A stretch of 64,000 bases of DNA from Rouxiella badensis (lineage in GTDB: Bacteria; Pseudomonadota; Gammaproteobacteria; Enterobacterales; Enterobacteriaceae). The translations under genes and the position numbers were made by a program. Location of the stretch: assembly GCF_002093665.1 (NCBI RefSeq), contig NZ_MRWE01000017.1, positions 1-64,000 on the forward strand, given 5' to 3'. Shown one piece after another: positions 49,362 to 58,395 of the stretch (positions are counted from its first letter, which is position 1; each line of letters opens with the position of its first letter). The notes under the pieces were generated by a model. The model ran no database searches, was not told the origin of the DNA, and worked only from the letters and a program-made list of their open reading frames with translations.

Positions 49362-50633
49362 TCAGATATTCTCGAGCGCCAGCAGCTCTTCAATAGTCTG
49401 ACGACGACGAATCAAACGCGGCACGCCGTTTTCAAACAGCACTTCGGCTATCAGCGGACGGCTGTTGTAGTTTGAAGACATCGACGCGCCGTAGGCTCCG
49501 GTGTCGTGGAATACCAGGTAATCGTTGATATCGGCCTCTGGCAGAACCCGCGTTTCCACACCGCCGCCCGCCTGCTGGGTGAATACGTCGCCGGACTCAC
49601 ACAGCGGCCCGGCGATAACAGATTCGCGCTGCGGCTGCTCGCTCAGGTCGCGACCGTCGGCTGGCAGCACGGAGATATGGTGATAGCTGCCGTACATCGA
49701 CGGGCGCATCAAATCACTGAAGCCTGCATCCACCAACACGTAATGACGGCTGCCCATCGATTTAACAGCGCGAATCTGCGCGACCAGCACGCCAGACTCG
49801 GCCACCAGGAAACGGCCCGGTTCGATTTCGAGGCTGACAGGGTGTCCCAGATGCGCGGCAATCTGCTCACGCGCGCGGTTCCACAGACCGTAGTAGTGGT
49901 CGGTATCGATAGATTCGCCGCCAAACTGGTAAGGAATCGACAACCCGCCCCCGGCCGAGATGGCTTCAATGTCGTGGCCCAACTCAATCACCTGACGAAC
50001 CATGGTGTCGCAAACCTGCTCAAGGTGTTGATAATCAACGCCAGACCCGATATGCATATGAATACCCACCAGTTTAAGCTGGTAGGCACGAATTTTCTCC
50101 AGCGCCAGCGGCAGGTCACCAAACCAGATACCGTGCTTGCTGTTCTCGCCGCCGGTATTGGTTTTTTGGCTGTGCCCGTGACCGAAGCCCGGGTTAACGC
50201 GCAGCCAAACCGGATGGCCCGGCTTCTGCTGGCCAATCTGCTCCAACATATCGATAGAACCGGCATTCACCGGAATAGACAGCTCGGTCACTCTCGCAAG
50301 CGTTGCCGGGTCCAGCACGTCAGCGGTAAATACGATTTCACTGTGTTCGCCCGGCTGGTATCCCGGTTTAAAACCGGCCACCAGCGCACGCTCGATTTCA
50401 CCGAGTGATACGGAGTCCACTTTTACGCCCTGCTCGCGCATCAGACGCAGAATATGGATATTAGAGCTGGCCTTTTGCGCAAAACGAATAACGTCGAACA
50501 GGCGAAGTTGGCTGATACGCTGCTCAATAACCTGCGCATCATAGACCCACACTGGGCTTCCAAACGCTTTGACGGCGCTTAGCAGATTCGCGCTATTGAG
50601 CGCATTTTCATTATTATTCAGTGCAAAAGGCAT
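49362..50633 (-). CDS. lysA: Diaminopimelate decarboxylase
   Basis: LysA decarboxylates meso-diaminopimelate to lysine, the last step of lysine synthesis. The 423-residue protein (E. coli 420) is an alanine-racemase-fold enzyme with PLP Lys54 in FAQKASSNIHIL. It also shows the substrate loop HIGSGVDYQHLEQVC, EIEPGRFLVAESG and the dimer-site GPLCESGDVF. It is divergent from its activator gene lysR. Confidence 0.96.
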   Translation of the reverse strand: MPFALNNNENALNSANLLSAVKAFGSPVWVYDAQVIEQRISQLRLFDVIRFAQKASSNIHILRLMREQGVKVDSVSLGEIERALVAGFKPGYQPGEHSEIVFTADVLDPATLARVTELSIPVNAGSIDMLEQIGQQKPGHPVWLRVNPGFGHGHSQKTNTGGENSKHGIWFGDLPLALEKIRAYQLKLVGIHMHIGSGVDYQHLEQVCDTMVRQVIELGHDIEAISAGGGLSIPYQFGGESIDTDHYYGLWNRAREQIAAHLGHPVSLEIEPGRFLVAESGVLVAQIRAVKSMGSRHYVLVDAGFSDLMRPSMYGSYHHISVLPADGRDLSEQPQRESVIAGPLCESGDVFTQQAGGGVETRVLPEADINDYLVFHDTGAYGASMSSNYNSRPLIAEVLFENGVPRLIRRRQTIEELLALENI

Positions 50634-50700
50634 TAGGTTCTCCGTTAAGCCGAACGCTGCAATAGCGGCCTGCTCGTTGTCTGAGGATTTATCAATTATC

Positions 50701-50713
50701 CGGCATTATGCCG
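50701..50713. promoter_or_regulatory. Palindrome in the lysA-lysR gap
   Basis: CGGCATTATGCCG has perfect 6-bp arms around a central T, midway between the divergent lysA and lysR starts. It is a plausible LysR recognition site; no other palindrome of similar quality is seen in the 165-bp gap. Confidence 0.5.
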
Positions 50714-50798
50714 TCCTATTTTTCGGGGTTAAAATATCTATTTAGCGGCAGTCTATTCATTTATGATATGGGACAATACAGCCCAGGAGTGACCCACC

Positions 50799-51740
50799 AT
50801 GCCCGCCATCTCATTACGTCATATCGAAATTTTTCATGCAGTAATGACCACGGGAAACCTTACCGAAGCGGCGGCGCTGTTGCAGACCTCTCAGCCAACA
50901 GTGAGCCGTGAGCTGGCTCGCTGTGAAAAGCTATTAAAATTGCAGCTGTTTGAACGTCTTCGCGGGCGACTTTATCCTACTGCGCAGGGGCTGCGGCTGT
51001 TTGAAGAGGTGCAACGATCCTATTACGGCCTCGATAGAATTATTAACGCTGCGGCTGGCATTCGCCAGTTCGAGCAGGCGCAGCTGTCGGTGGTATGTTT
51101 GCCGGTGTTTAGCCAGTCGCTGTTGCCCGCCGTATGCCAGCCGTTTTTGGAACAATATCCCGAAGCCAGCTTCAACATCGTGCCGCAGGAGTCACCGCTG
51201 TTAGAAGAGTGGCTGTCGGCGCAGCGCCACGATTTAGGCATTACCGAGAACCCCCACACGCCGGCCGGCACACAGCGCCAAACGCTGCTGACGCTTAATG
51301 AGGTCTGCGTGCTGCCGGTCAGTCATCCGCTGGCGGCCAAGCCGGTCATCACTGCGCAGGACTTCAGCGGACTCAACTTTATCAGCCTGTCGGCCACCGA
51401 CAACTATCGCCAGCTGCTCGACGCGCTGTTCGCGGAACAAGGTGTTCAACGACGCATGGTGATGGAAACGCACAGCGCAGCGTCGGTGTGCAGCATGGTG
51501 GCGCAAGGGATCGGCGTGTCGATTGTTAATCCGCTTACCGCGCTGGAATATGCCCGACCGCCGCATCAAGGCGCAGGTCGCATCGTCGCCCGCCCGTTCA
51601 GCGAGCAAGTCCCCTTCACCGTCAGCCTGATTCGCCCGCTGCATCGCCCGGCCTCGGCGCTGGTGGATACCTTTATCGAGCACTGCCACCGGCAGGCTGC
51701 GTTATTACCGCAGCGTCTCGCCGCCGCGCTCCGCCACTGA
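50799..51740 (+). CDS. lysR: Transcriptional activator of lysA, LysR
   Basis: The founding LysR-type regulator, which activates lysA in response to diaminopimelate. The 313-residue protein starts MPAISLRHIEIFHAVMTTGNLTEAAALLQTSQPTVSRELAR (winged helix) and is colinear with E. coli LysR through LPVFSQSLLP, IVPQESPLLEEWLSAQRHDLG and SVSIVNPLTALEYA-like segments. Its 3' end is one base from the convergent LysR-family gene. Confidence 0.95.
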   Translation: MPAISLRHIEIFHAVMTTGNLTEAAALLQTSQPTVSRELARCEKLLKLQLFERLRGRLYPTAQGLRLFEEVQRSYYGLDRIINAAAGIRQFEQAQLSVVCLPVFSQSLLPAVCQPFLEQYPEASFNIVPQESPLLEEWLSAQRHDLGITENPHTPAGTQRQTLLTLNEVCVLPVSHPLAAKPVITAQDFSGLNFISLSATDNYRQLLDALFAEQGVQRRMVMETHSAASVCSMVAQGIGVSIVNPLTALEYARPPHQGAGRIVARPFSEQVPFTVSLIRPLHRPASALVDTFIEHCHRQAALLPQRLAAALRH

Positions 51741-51741
51741 C

Positions 51742-52662
51742 TCAGCGCAAAAGTTGCGCGTCCTGCTTTATCCAGCGAGGGTTAGCGGCAAACCACTCCA
51801 CCAGAAAATCAAGCAGCGCCCGCAGCGCGACCGGCATCTGCCTGCGGGTCGAATAGATAGCGAAAATCCCCATCGACTGTGGCTGCCATTCGGGTAGAAG
51901 GCGAACCAGCTGTCCGCTGGCAATCAGTGCCGCCGCGGAATAGACCGGCTGCATCACAATCCCAACGCCTTCTACCGCGCCGGTCAGCAGCACCAATGAT
52001 TCGTTAGCGCTCAGATTACCGCTCACCGGTACGCTGGATTTTTTACCGTCGCGCTCAAAACTCCACAGGCTTTTACCGAAATAGGTGTAGGTCAGGCAGT
52101 TATGCAACGCCAGATCGTCAGGTTTGCGCGGCGTGCCGTGGGTCGCCAAATAGGCCGGTGAAGCGCAAACCACCGAGTCACAGTGCGACAGTGGACGCGC
52201 AATCAGATTCGGATCGAGATCATTGGTAATGCGCAGCGCCAAATCGATACGGTCCTCCACCAGATTCACCGCCCGGCTTTCAAGTTGCAGGTCGATATTT
52301 AACTGCGGATGGCGACGTAAAAACTCGGCGACCGCGATCACCACCGCTCCTTGTCCAAACGACTGCGAACAGCTCAGGCGCAGCAACCCCCGCAGCGCTT
52401 CGTCACCCGACTCGGCCACACTTTCCATCTCCACCGAGAGTTGCAACAGCTTGCGGCAACGCAACAGCGTGCCCTCACCGGCGTCGGTCAGGCTAAGCTT
52501 ACGCGTGGTGCGATGCAGCAGGCGAGCGCCCGACCACTTCTCCATCTCCGAAAGATAGCGGGTCACCATCGCACGCGACATATTCAACGCTTCAGCGGCG
52601 TTGATCATCGATCCGCGCTCGACGATAGCCACAAAAACCTGTGCAGCCATGATTCTGTCCAT
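51742..52662 (-). CDS. LysR-family regulator, CrgA-like type
   Basis: A 306-residue LysR-type regulator with N-terminal winged helix (RGSMINAAEALNMSRAMVTRYLSEMEKWSGARLLHR). Its effector domain is of the common enterobacterial type with FGQGAVVIAVAEFLRRHPQL and DLALRITNDLDPNLIARPL. It is divergent from the secreted MBL-fold gene, with 117 bp between them, and so is its probable regulator. The effector is unknown. Confidence 0.9.
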   Translation of the reverse strand: MDRIMAAQVFVAIVERGSMINAAEALNMSRAMVTRYLSEMEKWSGARLLHRTTRKLSLTDAGEGTLLRCRKLLQLSVEMESVAESGDEALRGLLRLSCSQSFGQGAVVIAVAEFLRRHPQLNIDLQLESRAVNLVEDRIDLALRITNDLDPNLIARPLSHCDSVVCASPAYLATHGTPRKPDDLALHNCLTYTYFGKSLWSFERDGKKSSVPVSGNLSANESLVLLTGAVEGVGIVMQPVYSAAALIASGQLVRLLPEWQPQSMGIFAIYSTRRQMPVALRALLDFLVEWFAANPRWIKQDAQLLR

Positions 52663-52682
52663 GTGTTATTCGTCCGATTTAT

Positions 52683-52737
52683 GCAACAAACAGTTGCGTA
52701 GTATCCGGTTTTTCTCGCGATCCGTGCAACTTATAAT
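52683..52737 (+). promoter_or_regulatory. Divergent control region of the LysR/MBL-fold pair
   Basis: An inverted repeat GCAAC-AAACA-GTTGC (52683-52697), with a further TGCAAC at 52725-52730, precedes a consensus -10 box TATAAT (52732-52737) for the MBL-fold gene. The repeat is of the size expected for a LysR-type regulator. Confidence 0.55.
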
Positions 52738-52779
52738 CTTTATCGATAGCCACACATAATAAACCTCTGAGGAAACATC

Positions 52780-53661
52780 ATGCGTTTACTGACACTCACC
52801 CTGACCGCTGCCGTCCTGCTTGGCGGCAATTTGACCGCGCGTGCCGCCGAGCCTTCTGCTCCGCTGACGCTTGACGTTTACAACCCGGGAGCACACAGCC
52901 TGTTTGCCGTTTCATCTGAAATAATCAGCGGAAAAAATGACCTTATGCTGATCGATGCACAGTTTCAGCGTAATGACGCACAAAAGCTGGTCGATAAAAT
53001 CAAGGCAACCGGCAAGAAGCTGACCACCATTTATATCAGCCAATCCGATCCAGACTTTTACTTCGGGCTGAGCATCCTGCATGCGGCGTTTCCCGAGGCA
53101 AAAATCGTCGCGACGCAGGCGACGGTTGACGAGATAAAGGCCAATAAAGACGGGAAATTAGCGTTTTGGGGGCCAAAATTAGGCGAAAATGCACCCAGCA
53201 GCGTCATCGTGCCTGAAGTACTGAAGGGCGACAGGCTTTCACTCGAAGGGCATGAGCTGGAGATCAAAGGCGTGATGCCGGAGAAGACTTTCGTCTGGAT
53301 CCCGTCGTTAAAAGCGGTGGTGGGCGGCGTGCTGGTGGACGGTAACAATATGCACGTTTGGGTTGCCGACAGCCAGACCAAGGAACTGCGTCAGAAATGG
53401 CTCACCTCGCTGGATCAGATTGCTGCGCTGCACCCGAAAATCGTCATACCGGGGCATTTCCTGCCTGGCGCACCGCAAAATATTGCGTCGGTAAACTTCA
53501 CTCGCCAGTATTTGCAGACGCTTGAGGCCGAACTGCCAAAAGCGAAAGACTCCGCACAGCTCATCGCCGCTATGAAAACACATTACCCGCAGCTGAAAGA
53601 GGAAGGATCGCTGGAGCTGACGGCCAAGGTGCTGAAAGGCGAGATGAAATGGCCAAACTAG
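52780..53661 (+). CDS. Secreted MBL-fold protein with degraded metal site
   Basis: A 293-residue exported protein: Sec signal MRLLTLTLTAAVLLGGNLTARAA, then a metallo-beta-lactamase fold (LMLIDAQFQRNDAQ, TIYISQSDPDFYFGL, KIVIPGHFLPG). The usual HxHxDH zinc motif reads Q88-S-D-P-D92-F, so only the aspartate survives; the later PGH histidine is kept. A hydrolase of altered metal use or a non-catalytic binder is possible. GAGGAAA precedes the ATG. The substrate is unknown. Confidence 0.85.
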   Translation: MRLLTLTLTAAVLLGGNLTARAAEPSAPLTLDVYNPGAHSLFAVSSEIISGKNDLMLIDAQFQRNDAQKLVDKIKATGKKLTTIYISQSDPDFYFGLSILHAAFPEAKIVATQATVDEIKANKDGKLAFWGPKLGENAPSSVIVPEVLKGDRLSLEGHELEIKGVMPEKTFVWIPSLKAVVGGVLVDGNNMHVWVADSQTKELRQKWLTSLDQIAALHPKIVIPGHFLPGAPQNIASVNFTRQYLQTLEAELPKAKDSAQLIAAMKTHYPQLKEEGSLELTAKVLKGEMKWPN

Positions 53662-53761
53662 ACAATAGCTTTTGATTGCAAACCGGGCTTAAGTTCGGGG
53701 TCAATCTGCTCATAGAGGACTTGGCCTTAAGCCCTCGTTGGCGGGTCTGGGGCCGTGGCCC

Positions 53762-54478
53762 CTAATCCTCTACTTTCATAAATTTCCCCGACGCCATCAC
53801 GTTGTCGCCAAATCCACAGTCTCCGACGCTTTTTAACGTCAGGTTCTGTCCTGCGAAATCCAGATTAACGGTGCAGTCGGTGCCAGCGGCACTGGCGTCA
53901 TCTACAGAGTGATAAACCGCCTGATTGTTTTTTATCGCGGTGACCGTTGAGAAATTACCGGTGTTCGGCCCGTAGTAGAGCGACATTGCCCCCATGTACA
54001 TTCCGCTGAATTGAATCACGTACTGACTTTCCTCAGGCTTCACCTCGACCGTATTCCAACTTCCCTCTCCGGCATATTGCCAGTACAGCCCTGCCGGGGC
54101 GTTTGACGGCGGATTGGCGTCAAGGTTGCTCTGAATTTTCTCAAGGTTAAACTGCGTTTTTGCGTCCTGCGGTGCCAAACTTAACCAGGCTTTGGCCTTG
54201 CCATACTGCTTCTGATGCATGTAGGTTAAAGCAATATTATTATAGGCCGTTGCCGTTGAACTCGCGGGTAAGTGGCAGAACTCGCTCCAGGCGACCTGAT
54301 CGCGGAACAGATTTTGCGCCTTGGCGTAATCGCCCTGCTGGTAAGCGACTTTGCCTGAAGACGCATAAAGCCCGGTCTTGAGGCAGTCGGCCTTAATATC
54401 TGGTTCATCAATTTTTGCCCAAACGTTGGAGCAAATAAACCAGCCTGCTAACAAGCACGCAGGCAACCAAAATTTCAT
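53762..54478 (-). CDS. Exported TPR-containing protein of unknown function
   Basis: A 238-residue protein with signal peptide MKFWLPACLLAGWFICSNVWA. A short tetratricopeptide region follows (GKVAYQQGDYAKAQNLFRDQ and AYNNIALTYMHQKQYGKAKAWL, about residues 40-115). The C-terminal part is beta-rich, with two cysteines (TDCTVN, GDCGFG) that may form a disulfide. It is probably periplasmic. I do not recognise the family. A GGGGCC/GGCCCC hairpin overlaps its stop region. Confidence 0.75.
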   Translation of the reverse strand: MKFWLPACLLAGWFICSNVWAKIDEPDIKADCLKTGLYASSGKVAYQQGDYAKAQNLFRDQVAWSEFCHLPASSTATAYNNIALTYMHQKQYGKAKAWLSLAPQDAKTQFNLEKIQSNLDANPPSNAPAGLYWQYAGEGSWNTVEVKPEESQYVIQFSGMYMGAMSLYYGPNTGNFSTVTAIKNNQAVYHSVDDASAAGTDCTVNLDFAGQNLTLKSVGDCGFGDNVMASGKFMKVED

Positions 54479-54639
54479 CGATCTCCCCTTTGTATCGCTG
54501 ACAAATTCACTGTGGCAAAGGTATAGAACTGCGGTGGACGAAAAACATCCTTACAAGTCGGGCATTGCCCTCTCGCACACTGTCACTCATTCTGGGATGA
54601 TTAGGAACCACCACTTATTACTATTTTATATGGCTATTT

Positions 54640-56394
54640 ATGACTAAAAAACCTGGGAAAACGGCACGGTGGCGTGCAGTCTGGCAGTTGATTAAGCCCT
54701 ATTGGCGGTCCGAAGAGAAGTGGAAAGCCTGGAGCATGTTGGCCGCAATCATCATTCTTTCGCTGGGGTCTGTCTACCTTAGCGTGCAGTTTAATGAATG
54801 GAATCGCGTGTTTTACGATGCGCTGCAGAATAAAAATTTTCCGGTCTTCAAGCAACAGCTGTTTAAGTTTACCTGGCTGGCGCTGATTTTCATCGTGGTC
54901 AGTATCTACAAGGTGTATCTGACGCAGGGCCTGCAGATGAACTGGCGGCGTTGGATGACCAACGAGTATATGGATAAATGGTTAACCAATCACGCCTACT
55001 ATTACACCGAGCATCAACATCAGGTTGATAACCCCGATCAGCGTATTGCCTCGGACCTGAGCGCTCTTACCTCGGGTACGCTTTCGCTTTCGCTCGGCCT
55101 GCTTTCCAGTCTGGTGACCCTGTTCTCGTTCGTCACCATTCTGTGGTCGGTCAGTGGACCGATCAGCTTTATGCTAGGGTCGCACGCTATTACCATCCCC
55201 GGCTATATGCTGTGGTTTGCCCTGCTCTACGCGCTGGTGGGATCGGTAATTATCGGCTTTATAGGCCGCCCATTGGTCAAGCTGAGCTTTAACCAGGAAT
55301 GGTTCGAAGCAAACTTCCGTTTTGGTCTGATTCGCATCCGAGAAAACAGCGACGCTATCGCGCTGTACCACGGTGAGAAAAGCGAGAAGAAGCAGCTGGC
55401 CGACAACTTCGAGGCCATCCGCTCCAACTGGTGGTCATCGATGCGCACCACCCGACGCCTCAACTTCGCCAGTTCGTTCTACGGCCAGTTTGCCATTATC
55501 TTCCCTATTCTGGTGGCCGCACCGCGCTACTTCTCCGGCGCCATTCAGATGGGCCTGCTGATGCAGATTTCCTCGGCGTTTGGGCAGGTGCAGGACTCAC
55601 TGTCGTGGTTTATCAACGCTTTCAACGACCTAGCGAGCTGGAAAGCCTGCGTTAACCGTCTTGCTGGCTTCAATGCCGCGATCGATCAGGTCAACACCCA
55701 GCCTCGCAATATTCTGCTAGGCGATGCCAAAGACGACGATTTGCAGTTGAACAACCTGACGGTGACCTTGCCAAACGGCAATCCGCTGTTCTCCTCTGTT
55801 TCTGCCTCTCTGGCGACGGGGGCGCGCGTGCTGGTTGCGGGCCCATCAGGCTGCGGTAAATCGACGCTGCTACGTGCAATTGCCGGCGTATGGCCTTACG
55901 GTACGGGAGAAATCAACACTGCCGCCAACAAGAAGCAGCTGTTCTTGCCTCAGCGCAGCTACATTCCGATTGGATCACTGCGTGAAGCCCTCACCTATCC
56001 GGAAGAAAGCAGCCTGGAATATACTGACGAGCGACTCTGCGAGGTGCTTGAGTGGTGTAATCTGAGCTATTTGCAGCCGGTGCTGGATCACTATTCCAAC
56101 TGGAGCCAGCGCCTCTCGCCGGGTGAGCAACAGCGTCTGGCCTTTGCCCGCGCGATGCTTATCAAACCGGAAATTCTCTATCTGGATGAAGCAACCAGTG
56201 CGCTGGACGACGAGACAGAGCAGCGCATGTACAGCCTATTGCTGGAAAAACTGCCGCAGACGACTGTGCTTAGCGTGGCGCACCGCAACAGCGTGGCGAA
56301 ATACCACGAGCAGTGCTGGCGCTTCCAGCTACAGGACGACGGCCAATGCAGCCTAATGCGTTCCAGACTGCATGAAGACACGCTGCCTGCCTAA
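54640..56394 (+). CDS. SbmA/BacA-like ABC transporter, YddA type
   Basis: A 584-residue half-size ABC protein. The N-terminal membrane domain resembles SbmA/BacA (VYLSVQFNEWNRVFYDALQNK; MNWRRWMTNEYMDKWL; QVDNPDQRIASDL), with about six hydrophobic segments. A C-terminal ATPase follows with Walker A GPSGCGKST near residue 405, signature LSPGEQQRLAFARAM and Walker B LYLDEATSALDD. This is the architecture of E. coli YddA and of ABCD/Rv1819c transporters. The substrate is unknown; relatives move peptides or cobalamin. It is monocistronic. Confidence 0.9.
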   Translation: MTKKPGKTARWRAVWQLIKPYWRSEEKWKAWSMLAAIIILSLGSVYLSVQFNEWNRVFYDALQNKNFPVFKQQLFKFTWLALIFIVVSIYKVYLTQGLQMNWRRWMTNEYMDKWLTNHAYYYTEHQHQVDNPDQRIASDLSALTSGTLSLSLGLLSSLVTLFSFVTILWSVSGPISFMLGSHAITIPGYMLWFALLYALVGSVIIGFIGRPLVKLSFNQEWFEANFRFGLIRIRENSDAIALYHGEKSEKKQLADNFEAIRSNWWSSMRTTRRLNFASSFYGQFAIIFPILVAAPRYFSGAIQMGLLMQISSAFGQVQDSLSWFINAFNDLASWKACVNRLAGFNAAIDQVNTQPRNILLGDAKDDDLQLNNLTVTLPNGNPLFSSVSASLATGARVLVAGPSGCGKSTLLRAIAGVWPYGTGEINTAANKKQLFLPQRSYIPIGSLREALTYPEESSLEYTDERLCEVLEWCNLSYLQPVLDHYSNWSQRLSPGEQQRLAFARAMLIKPEILYLDEATSALDDETEQRMYSLLLEKLPQTTVLSVAHRNSVAKYHEQCWRFQLQDDGQCSLMRSRLHEDTLPA

Positions 56395-56410
56395 ACAGGT
56401 ATCAGCCTCA

Positions 56411-56443
56411 GCCCCCGCGCAGTAGTCCGCGCCGGGGGCGTTT
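56411..56443 (+). terminator. Terminator of the ABC transporter gene
   Basis: GCCCCCG (56411-56417) and CGGGGGC (56433-56439) form a 7-bp G+C stem followed by GTTTTA, 17 bp after the stop codon. Confidence 0.7.
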
Positions 56444-56556
56444 TACCCCGCAATGCCACCTGATGTTAGTCCGCTAGCCGCTTCCCCTTTCGGTCACCGC
56501 CGATGTGCATTTATTGAGCGCCAGGCCACAGAATGCGTTACCCGTTTTGTTCAAAT

Positions 56557-56574
56557 TGTATAGCTCACCATACA
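56557..56574. promoter_or_regulatory. Operator in the promoter of the HutC-type regulator
   Basis: TGTATAGCTCACCATACA is the core of a 24-bp inverted repeat AATTGTAT-N8-ATACAATT (56554-56577). It fills the spacer of a promoter TTGTTC (56547-56552) - 18 bp - TACAAT (56571-56576). It shares its first nine bases with the site upstream of the PTS gene at 60798-60815. Confidence 0.72.
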
Positions 56575-56599
56575 ATTAACGAACGATTCAGGAGGGCTG

Positions 56600-57334
56600 A
56601 TGAACATTGATAAAAATTCGCTCATACCGTTTTACCTACAGATAGAACAGCATCTTACTGAAAAACTCAACGCTAACGAGATTAAGCCAGGCGACCCCAT
56701 TCCAACCGAGGCGGCCCTGTGTGAAATCTATGGCGTTTCCAGGATGACGGCGCGCAAGGCGGTCGATTATCTCGTCAGGCAAGGTCGCGTCGTGCGCTTT
56801 CGTGGCCGAGGCACTTTCGTCATCAATCCAGACAGCAAGCAAAAAACAGTCCTGCCTCTGGACCGTCACTTTACTGCCAGCGATATTGCCAAAGAGCTTA
56901 ATCAGACCCTCGAGAACCGGATACTGGAATTTCGTAAAATGCCTGCGGGGGCGGATATTGCCACACAGCTCAATATCAGTGCTGAAACGCTGGTCTATTT
57001 TATCATTCGGCTCCGTCTGCTTGATGCCAGACCTTTCGTCTATGAGAAAGGCTGGATGCTGTATGAGCCTTTTCCCTGTCTGACGCGTGAGGCGCTGAAA
57101 CATTCAAAATATGACTATCTGCGTAACAAAGGCTTTCAGCCCGCCGGCAGCCACAAACAGATATCGGCCGAGTTACCGGCCAATGAGATTCGGCAGGCGC
57201 TGGAGCTGTCGCGCGACGAGCCCATTTTACACGCTCGCTCCGTCGCCTACTTTGCTGATGCGACCCCTTTTGAGGTCGCCGATATTTATTATAATCAACG
57301 TTATTATAGTTTTAGCATACGGGCGCAATCCTGA
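56600..57334 (+). CDS. HutC-subfamily GntR regulator
   Basis: A 244-residue regulator. An N-terminal winged helix (residues about 8-75: PGDPIPTEAALCEIYGVSRMTARKAVDYLVRQGRV...GRGTFV) is followed by a UTRA ligand domain (PFVYEKGWMLYEPFPCL; ILHARSVAYFADATPFEVADIYYNQRYYSF). A strong ribosome site AGGAGG precedes the ATG. UTRA regulators usually sense phosphosugars, fitting control of the PTS gene at 59128. Its 3' end overlaps the convergent unknown gene by 23 bp. Confidence 0.9.
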   Translation: MNIDKNSLIPFYLQIEQHLTEKLNANEIKPGDPIPTEAALCEIYGVSRMTARKAVDYLVRQGRVVRFRGRGTFVINPDSKQKTVLPLDRHFTASDIAKELNQTLENRILEFRKMPAGADIATQLNISAETLVYFIIRLRLLDARPFVYEKGWMLYEPFPCLTREALKHSKYDYLRNKGFQPAGSHKQISAELPANEIRQALELSRDEPILHARSVAYFADATPFEVADIYYNQRYYSFSIRAQS

Positions 57335-58277
57335 CGGGATAATTGAATCCCCTGTTAAGCAATGAAACTGTCATCCCCCGATTAAAGATATCCCTGAAAT
57401 GTTGGCTTTTGGTGGTGATCTGTTTCGACTTGTAATAATCGTTGAGGCGCTCGGCGTGCAGTTCAGAAATATCGGATACGCCGGAGTCCGAGTCGTCAGA
57501 ACTGTCGTCGACGATAATCGTGTTAGTCCCTTCTCGTTCGGCCCAGCGAGGTAAGGGTTGTGCGATAACTGACGCTATCGGGCTGACTGGCGATTTTAGC
57601 GGTTCCTCCACTGACAGTGGCTTGCCGTCATACTTACCGACGTTATCTAATGAATTATAAAAATTAACCAGACTTGCCATTCTGCCAGTCCCTAAACGGC
57701 TCTCGGAGGCATTCGATAGAGGCTCGGTTTCCAGCGTTTTCAGCGCAAAGACCTTATGATTGCGCGTGGCCTTTTTACGCGTCACCATCATCTCGCGATC
57801 GTTAGCCTTCGCCACGGCCACGTCACTCGGTGATTTTCCGATATCACTAAATCGCGTCAGCGTAGTGCCATTTGGAAAAATTTTATCCGTAAACAGGCTG
57901 GGCCTGTTTGGCGTCAGGAGTTGATCAGGATGAGCATTCCGTGCCTTAGTCTCCTCGATCTTTTTCAGTATTCTAACGGTCGAGTCTTTTAATTTACCGA
58001 TGCACTCTTGAACAATAACTATCGAGGCGGAGATATCAGACTTTTTTTTAAACTTGTTCATCGAGTTTTCAATTTCTGCATAAATTTCGTCAAAGCTTTG
58101 ATGAGACTTTTGCTCTAATTTTTTTACCGCTGAATTACTTAACAAGGTACGATCGCTGCCCTGATTGCTTGCACCGAGGATGTTAACCGAAGCCGTTTTC
58201 TTTAGTTCTGGCTCGGCCTTTTCGAAGATAGTGTATAGCGTCTGATTATAATTACTGAGAATGCGAGGATATTTCAT
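57312..58277 (-). CDS. Unknown protein with SIM-like acidic motif
   Basis: A 321-residue protein I do not recognise. No signal peptide or membrane segment is visible. The N-terminal third is helical and Lys/Glu-rich (KKLEQKSHQSFDEIYAEIENSMNKFKKKSD), likely coiled coil. The middle is polar and Pro/Ser-rich. Residues 254-268 read IIVDDSSDDSDSGVS, a hydrophobic triplet followed by an acidic-serine run. The C-terminus is short and helical. AAGGGA precedes the ATG at 58277. The leader before the start is nearly the same as that of the next gene upstream (AAGGGATGTATTATG versus AAAGGACGTATTATG). The DNA is more A+T-rich than the flanks, suggesting acquisition. A secreted effector-like role is possible but unproven. 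Confidence 0.72.
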   Translation of the reverse strand: MKYPRILSNYNQTLYTIFEKAEPELKKTASVNILGASNQGSDRTLLSNSAVKKLEQKSHQSFDEIYAEIENSMNKFKKKSDISASIVIVQECIGKLKDSTVRILKKIEETKARNAHPDQLLTPNRPSLFTDKIFPNGTTLTRFSDIGKSPSDVAVAKANDREMMVTRKKATRNHKVFALKTLETEPLSNASESRLGTGRMASLVNFYNSLDNVGKYDGKPLSVEEPLKSPVSPIASVIAQPLPRWAEREGTNTIIVDDSSDDSDSGVSDISELHAERLNDYYKSKQITTKSQHFRDIFNRGMTVSLLNRGFNYPVRIAPVC

Positions 58278-58395
58278 AATACATCCCTTAAAATTTAGGC
58301 GAGCAGATATTAGCAACAACCTGAAATAATTCTAACCTAGATTTCAGGGTATGATAATCAACGAAAGGTGAAAATATGCCGAGGGGAATCTTGAA

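Noticed and set aside
49506-50408. 300-codon plus-strand frame opposite lysA
   Set aside because: It lies wholly antisense to a clear lysA gene; composition reflects the complementary codons and no domain is visible.
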